DNA of 64,000 nt, from the NCBI GenBank assembly GCA_963210315.1, contig OY723280.1, positions 1,736,001 to 1,800,000 of the forward strand, read 5' to 3'. The translations under genes were made by a program, and so were the position numbers. This document shows positions 62,729-64,000 of the stretch, piece after piece; position 1 is the first letter of the stretch; each line of letters begins with the position of its first letter. The stretch is from Rhynchopus euleeides (lineage: Eukaryota > Euglenozoa > Diplonemea > Diplonemida > Diplonemidae). The notes below the pieces were generated by a model that had not been told where the DNA came from, did not search any database, and was given only the letters and a program-made list of their open reading frames with translations.

Positions 62729-64000
62729 ATAGGGGGACCCTTTTCGAATTTTTTTTTCGGGGTGGCCAGAATGGGCTGTTTTAGGCTATTTGAGGCCATT
62801 TTCGAGCAAATTTTTGGGTTTAGAGCCACGCAAAGGGTCTAAAATGGGCATGCCAATCTCAAAAAATGCTCAAAATTCCGAGAGATTTCAGATTTTTCGA
62901 ATTTTTTACCACAGCCGTCCGTTGTCGAAGGAATTGGTGAAAAAATCGTGATTTTTGGCCTCTGGATCACCCATGCCGTCCCAAAAATCAAGCAAAAGAG
63001 GTTTGGTAGGTGCATTTTTGGGTGAACATGAGCCATTGTGCCAACCTGCTTGATTTCACCCGAAAATCGGAATCCGTTGAATATGGTTTCTGATGAAAAT
63101 GTGAAAATTATCGACCTTCTTCGCAGTTTTTGCCACTTCCTTGCCCCATCTTTCCCACCCAAAATCGAAGTACCGTGAATGGTGTTGTTGAAAGGTCCAA
63201 ATTGCGTAGGTTGTGCGTAGTTCTGCCGAAATCGTGCACACGTTGTGCGTAGTGCATGTGTAACGCCATTTGCGACCAAAATGTATATTTCCTGCACACG
63301 AGCGTTGACGCTTCCACACACCCTTACAAACCCACTTGCCTGATGAAGGGGGTGGTGTGTAGATCACGTTTGGCAGGGCTGAATGACACTTTCCGCGCGA
63401 AGGTCGTGTGCGTAATAAAAAAACGGTCCGAGGGCCGGAGGCCCGAGGCCTTTTTTTACCTGCACGAGGGTGCAATTGAGGCCGATACGGGGTGCAGATG
63501 ATGGTTTCTTGCACAACCCAGTCATGTTTTGCACAGCACGACGAACTCGGAAATTCCTCATATTTGCACTCCAGGTCTCATATTTGCACTGGTGCAAATA
63601 TGGGACCTGGAGTGCGTGCAAATAATGGCTGGGGGGTGCAAGAAAGTTCAAATTGCGTAGTTCCTGCGTACTTCGTGCGTAGCCCGAGCGTACTTTGGGT
63701 AGTTCGTGCGTATATTGTGCGAAGCGTTTTTGACAGCACCAGTAAACGGACTTTTGGAGCGTAAATATTTTAGAACGGACCGGGAAAAAATGGGCACGTC
63801 GCTACTTCGCGCTACTTCGTCGCTCGTAACGAGTAAAAATATCAGGTGGTTTATACACCGCCAACGTGAGGTGTGCGGGTGTATTCCTGAAGGATTCACT
63901 TCTGCGTCCACACTGAGTGATTTTGGAGTGATTTTCACTCCAAATTTCACTCCAGGAACATTGGATACTGCAAGGAACGGGCCCGTTCCATAATATTTAC

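Larger units (their letters stand above)
61752..64000 (-). mobile_element. AATAACGG-rich TIR element, copy Z2 (runs off the window)
   Basis: Begins CATACATCGGGCGTTATTGC and follows Z1 (24127-27136) in reverse. It includes the AATAACGG repeats (61760-61980), the GGGTGGCCAGAATGGGCTGT segment (62758), the TACGCACGAAC segments (63180-63250, 63650-63720) and the conserved hairpin (63563-63620). It is interrupted by a hAT MITE (62008-62728). Near 63986 it is broken again by AACGGGCCCGTTCCATAATA, the end of the GGAACG/TAAATATT family. Confidence 0.8.

Overview
This window looks like repeat-rich, gene-poor nuclear DNA from a unicellular eukaryote. It has long C/T homopolymer tracts, microsatellites, few and intronless host genes, and many nested transposable elements; nothing resembles bacterial operons. 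The host cannot be named from sequence alone. Three things hint at Euglenozoa, as a low-confidence hypothesis: an ingi-type LINE with RNase H, repeats that start with a shared ~78-nt 5' signature (tandem at one locus, as in trypanosomatid SIDERs), and a polypyrimidine-AG just upstream of the cyclin start.

Layout. 0.1-1.5 kb: 31-bp satellite. 1.5-3.6 kb: GC-rich degraded coding remnants and hairpins. 4.9-8.3 kb: a minus-strand modular reading frame cut by a TTAA-flanked MITE and by an 8-bp duplication. 8.5-10.2 kb: two near-identical copies of a ~540-bp repeat joined by 10-mer tandem linkers. 10.5-11.6 kb: hAT element with a transposase relic and an exact 8-bp TSD. 12.2-12.9 kb: an intact PHO80-type cyclin, the clearest host gene. 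13-20.5 kb: no gene seen. 20.5-23.1 kb: DNA transposon with ~235-bp TIRs and an intact 735-aa transposase of a family I do not recognise, followed by a MITE inserted at the same TA. 24.1-27.1 kb: a TIR element rich in AATAACGG words carrying a hAT MITE. 29.6-31.6 kb: a PTEN phosphatase fragment fused to the 3' part of an ingi-like LINE, bounded by a 38-bp direct repeat and a poly(A). 32.9-34.1 kb: fold-back derivative of the 20.5-kb transposon. 36.9-37.9 kb: polymer of nested ACATGT palindromes. 38.4-38.9 kb: hypothetical gene. 40.9-42.5 kb: recent ~772-bp tandem duplication. 43.5-45.6 kb: inverted GGGTACCC arrays. 46.0-46.8 kb: MITE carrying a third copy of the ~540-bp repeat. 47-52 kb: pyrimidine-rich, no gene seen. 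52.4-53.0 kb: GC-rich unknown coding exon. 55.3-56.5 kb: second copy of the hAT MITE. 57.1-61.4 kb: complete DIRS-order retrotransposon (gag-like, tyrosine recombinase, RT/RNase H, split direct repeats). 61.75 kb to the end: inverted second copy of the 24-27 kb element with a different hAT MITE inserted.

The window is best read as a stack of element insertions: hAT with 7-8-bp TSDs, TA- and TTAA-flanked MITEs, LINE/SIDER-like retroposons and a tyrosine-recombinase retrotransposon. Several insertions are dated relative to each other by nesting. The most unusual objects are the PTEN-LINE chimera, the unrecognised TA-targeting transposase with its fold-back derivative, and the DIRS-type element whose recombinase lies in frame behind a single UGA after gag.
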